A DNA stretch of 7,152 nucleotides from Bacteroides sp. (GTDB lineage: Bacteria; Bacteroidota; Bacteroidia; Bacteroidales; Bacteroidaceae): the NCBI GenBank assembly GCA_021204375.1, contig JAJPZL010000113.1, positions 1 through 7,152 of the forward strand, in the 5' to 3' direction. Below are positions 5,578 to 7,152 of this stretch, piece by piece. Each line of letters opens with the position of its first letter. The stretch's first letter is position 1. Under the pieces are notes generated by a model. That model was not told where the DNA came from. It saw only the letters and a list, made by a program, of their open reading frames with translations, and searched no databases. Made by a program: the position numbers and the translations under genes.

Positions 5578-7152
5578 GCACTTTTACATTAGGACTGATT
5601 GTAGTGGTATACCTGCTGTCGCTGGTTTACTTAGGATTTCTGGGATATAGACGGACAACCTCTGCCAGTGATTACCTGGTAGGAGGGAGGCAGATGAATC
5701 CGTTTGTGATGGCACTCTCTTACGGGGCTACTTTTATCTCTGCTTCGGCTATTGTGGGTTTTGGTGGGGTAGCAGCTGCTTTTGGTATGGGTATCCAGTG
5801 GCTCTGTTTCCTCAATATGTTTGTAGGGGTGGTGATCGCCTTTATCTTTTTTGGTCTTCGCACCCGGCGTATGGGGGAAAAATACAATGTAAGTACCTTC
5901 CCGCAACTGTTGGGACGTCATTATCGTTCACGCTCCATCCAGGTATTTGTAGCGGCTGTGATCTTTATCGGGATGCCGCTCTACGCGGCGGTGGTGATGA
6001 AAGGGGGAGCTGTCTTTATTGAACAGATATTTCAGATCGATTTTAATATCTCCCTGTTGGTGTTTACACTGATCATTGCTGCGTATGTAATTGCCGGAGG
6101 AATGAAGGGGGTGATGTATACGGATGCGTTGCAGGCCCTGATTATGTTTGGGTGTATGTTCTTCCTCCTGTTCAGGCTTCACAGTGCGCTGGGAATGAAT
6201 TTTGTGGAGGCTAACCAGGCTCTCACGGATATGGCTCCGCTGGTTCCTGAGAAGTTCAAAGCTTTGGGGCACCAGGGATGGACGGCTATGCCGGTAACGG
6301 GATCGCCCCAGTGGTATACGTTGGTTACTTCGCTGATCCTGGGGGTAGGGATCGGTTGCCTGGCACAACCCCAGTTAGTGGTTCGTTTTATGACGGTAAA
6401 GAGTGGTAAACAACTCAACCGGGGAGTCTTTATTGGTTGTTTCTTCCTGATCATTACCGTGGGAACGATCTACCACACAGGTGCACTGAGCAACCTCTAT
6501 TTTTTCAATACGGAGGGTAAGGTGGCTACTGAGCTGGTGGGGGATATTGATAAGATCATCCCGTACTTTATCAATAAAGCGATGCCGGACTGGTTTTCGG
6601 CTATCTTTATGCTCTGTATTCTTTCGGCCAGTATGTCTACGCTGAGTTCGCAGTTCCATACGATGGGTTCGGCAGCAGGATCGGATATATATGGTACGTA
6701 TAGGCCTCGTTCCAGGGGTAAACTTACGGGTGTGATCCGCCTGGGGGTACTCTTCGCAATTGTGGTGAGTTATATTATCTGTTATATGCTTCCCAACGAT
6801 ATCATTGCCCGGGGTACTTCTATCTTTATGGGTATTTGTGCAGCGGCTTTCCTTCCTGCCTATTTCTGCGCTCTCTACTGGAAGAGGGCTACCCGGCAGG
6901 GGGTAATCGCCAGTTTATGGGTAGGTACGGTGAGTAGTGCTTTTGCCCTGGTATTTATGCACGAGAAAGAGTCAGCGGCTATGGGGATCTGCAAAGCGGT
7001 CTTCGGACGGGATGTGTTGATTGAAGCCTATCCCTGGCCGATGCTGGACCCGATTCTTTTTGCACTACCGCTTTCGGTCATGGCTATGGTGGTGGTTAGT
7101 TTGCTGACTGTACGGAGATTATGGGGGAAGTGCTGTAGCAAAGAGGTTGGAG
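5574..7152 (+). CDS. Sodium:solute symporter (SSS/SLC5 family), cut off by the right window edge
   Basis: An inner-membrane secondary transporter that couples solute uptake to the Na+ gradient. The frame is open for 526 codons with no stop before the window ends. The N-terminus (MSTFTLGLIVVVYLL) forms helix 1. Then come the family signatures: DYLVGGRQMNPF at 33-44, SYGATFISASAIVGFGG at 49-65 (the unwound helix that builds the sodium and substrate sites), GGMKGVMYTDALQ at 175-187, LAQPQLVVRFM at 263-273, and LSASMSTLSS at 350-359. In the last of these, Ser355-Thr356 fall where PutP-type transporters have their sodium-binding Ser/Thr pair. About 13 helices are expected; the last one is near 493-512, and the basic, Cys-containing segment after it looks like the cytoplasmic tail, so only a short piece should be missing. 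The start overlaps the stop of the 41-residue gene. The solute (organic acid, sugar, amino acid or other) cannot be assigned. Confidence 0.94.
   Translation, partial: MSTFTLGLIVVVYLLSLVYLGFLGYRRTTSASDYLVGGRQMNPFVMALSYGATFISASAIVGFGGVAAAFGMGIQWLCFLNMFVGVVIAFIFFGLRTRRMGEKYNVSTFPQLLGRHYRSRSIQVFVAAVIFIGMPLYAAVVMKGGAVFIEQIFQIDFNISLLVFTLIIAAYVIAGGMKGVMYTDALQALIMFGCMFFLLFRLHSALGMNFVEANQALTDMAPLVPEKFKALGHQGWTAMPVTGSPQWYTLVTSLILGVGIGCLAQPQLVVRFMTVKSGKQLNRGVFIGCFFLIITVGTIYHTGALSNLYFFNTEGKVATELVGDIDKIIPYFINKAMPDWFSAIFMLCILSASMSTLSSQFHTMGSAAGSDIYGTYRPRSRGKLTGVIRLGVLFAIVVSYIICYMLPNDIIARGTSIFMGICAAAFLPAYFCALYWKRATRQGVIASLWVGTVSSAFALVFMHEKESAAMGICKAVFGRDVLIEAYPWPMLDPILFALPLSVMAMVVVSLLTVRRLWGKCCSKEVG

Noticed and set aside
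1..7152. CRISPR array, insertion sequence, phage genes, defence system, tRNA or tmRNA genes
   Set aside because: No direct-repeat array, transposase, terminal inverted repeats, integrase or RNA-gene structure was seen on either strand. Nearly all of the window is taken up by recognisable genes of a stable chromosomal type.

Overview
The window looks like chromosomal DNA from a member of the Bacteroidales (Bacteroidetes), close to Bacteroides or Parabacteroides; I cannot name the genus. The evidence is a Bacteroidetes-type promoter with a textbook TTTG-N20-TAnnTTTG layout, a second -7 box of the same type, start codons without strong Shine-Dalgarno sites, a NigD-like lipoprotein, and SmpB and MetH proteins of the type found in that phylum. 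All genes found are on the + strand.

Left part (1-1858): a promoter-like -7 box precedes a NigD-like lipoprotein gene. A five-helix Yip1-family membrane protein and smpB (tmRNA-binding ribosome-rescue factor) follow after gaps of only 14 and 5 bases, so the three are probably co-transcribed.

Middle part (1859-5378): a 108-base gap holds a nested hairpin followed by a short T-rich run. Next comes metH (cobalamin-dependent methionine synthase), then, 6 bases later, an exported nitroreductase-family protein, and then a strong intrinsic terminator. MetH carries the homocysteine, folate, cap and B12 modules with their key residues. It stops at residue 914, where the AdoMet-dependent reactivation domain would begin in the full-length enzyme.

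Right part (5379-7152): the promoter at 5390-5421 drives a two-gene unit. The first gene encodes a 41-residue single-helix membrane protein. Its stop codon overlaps (ATGA) the start of a sodium:solute symporter that runs off the right edge after 526 codons, already in its likely cytoplasmic tail. The pair looks like a symporter with a dedicated small subunit; the substrate cannot be told from the sequence.

Nothing here looks like a mobile element, phage, CRISPR array or defence system, and no rRNA, tRNA or tmRNA gene was seen. The points most worth following are the MetH lacking its reactivation domain, the micro-protein/symporter pair, and an altered conserved motif in SmpB.
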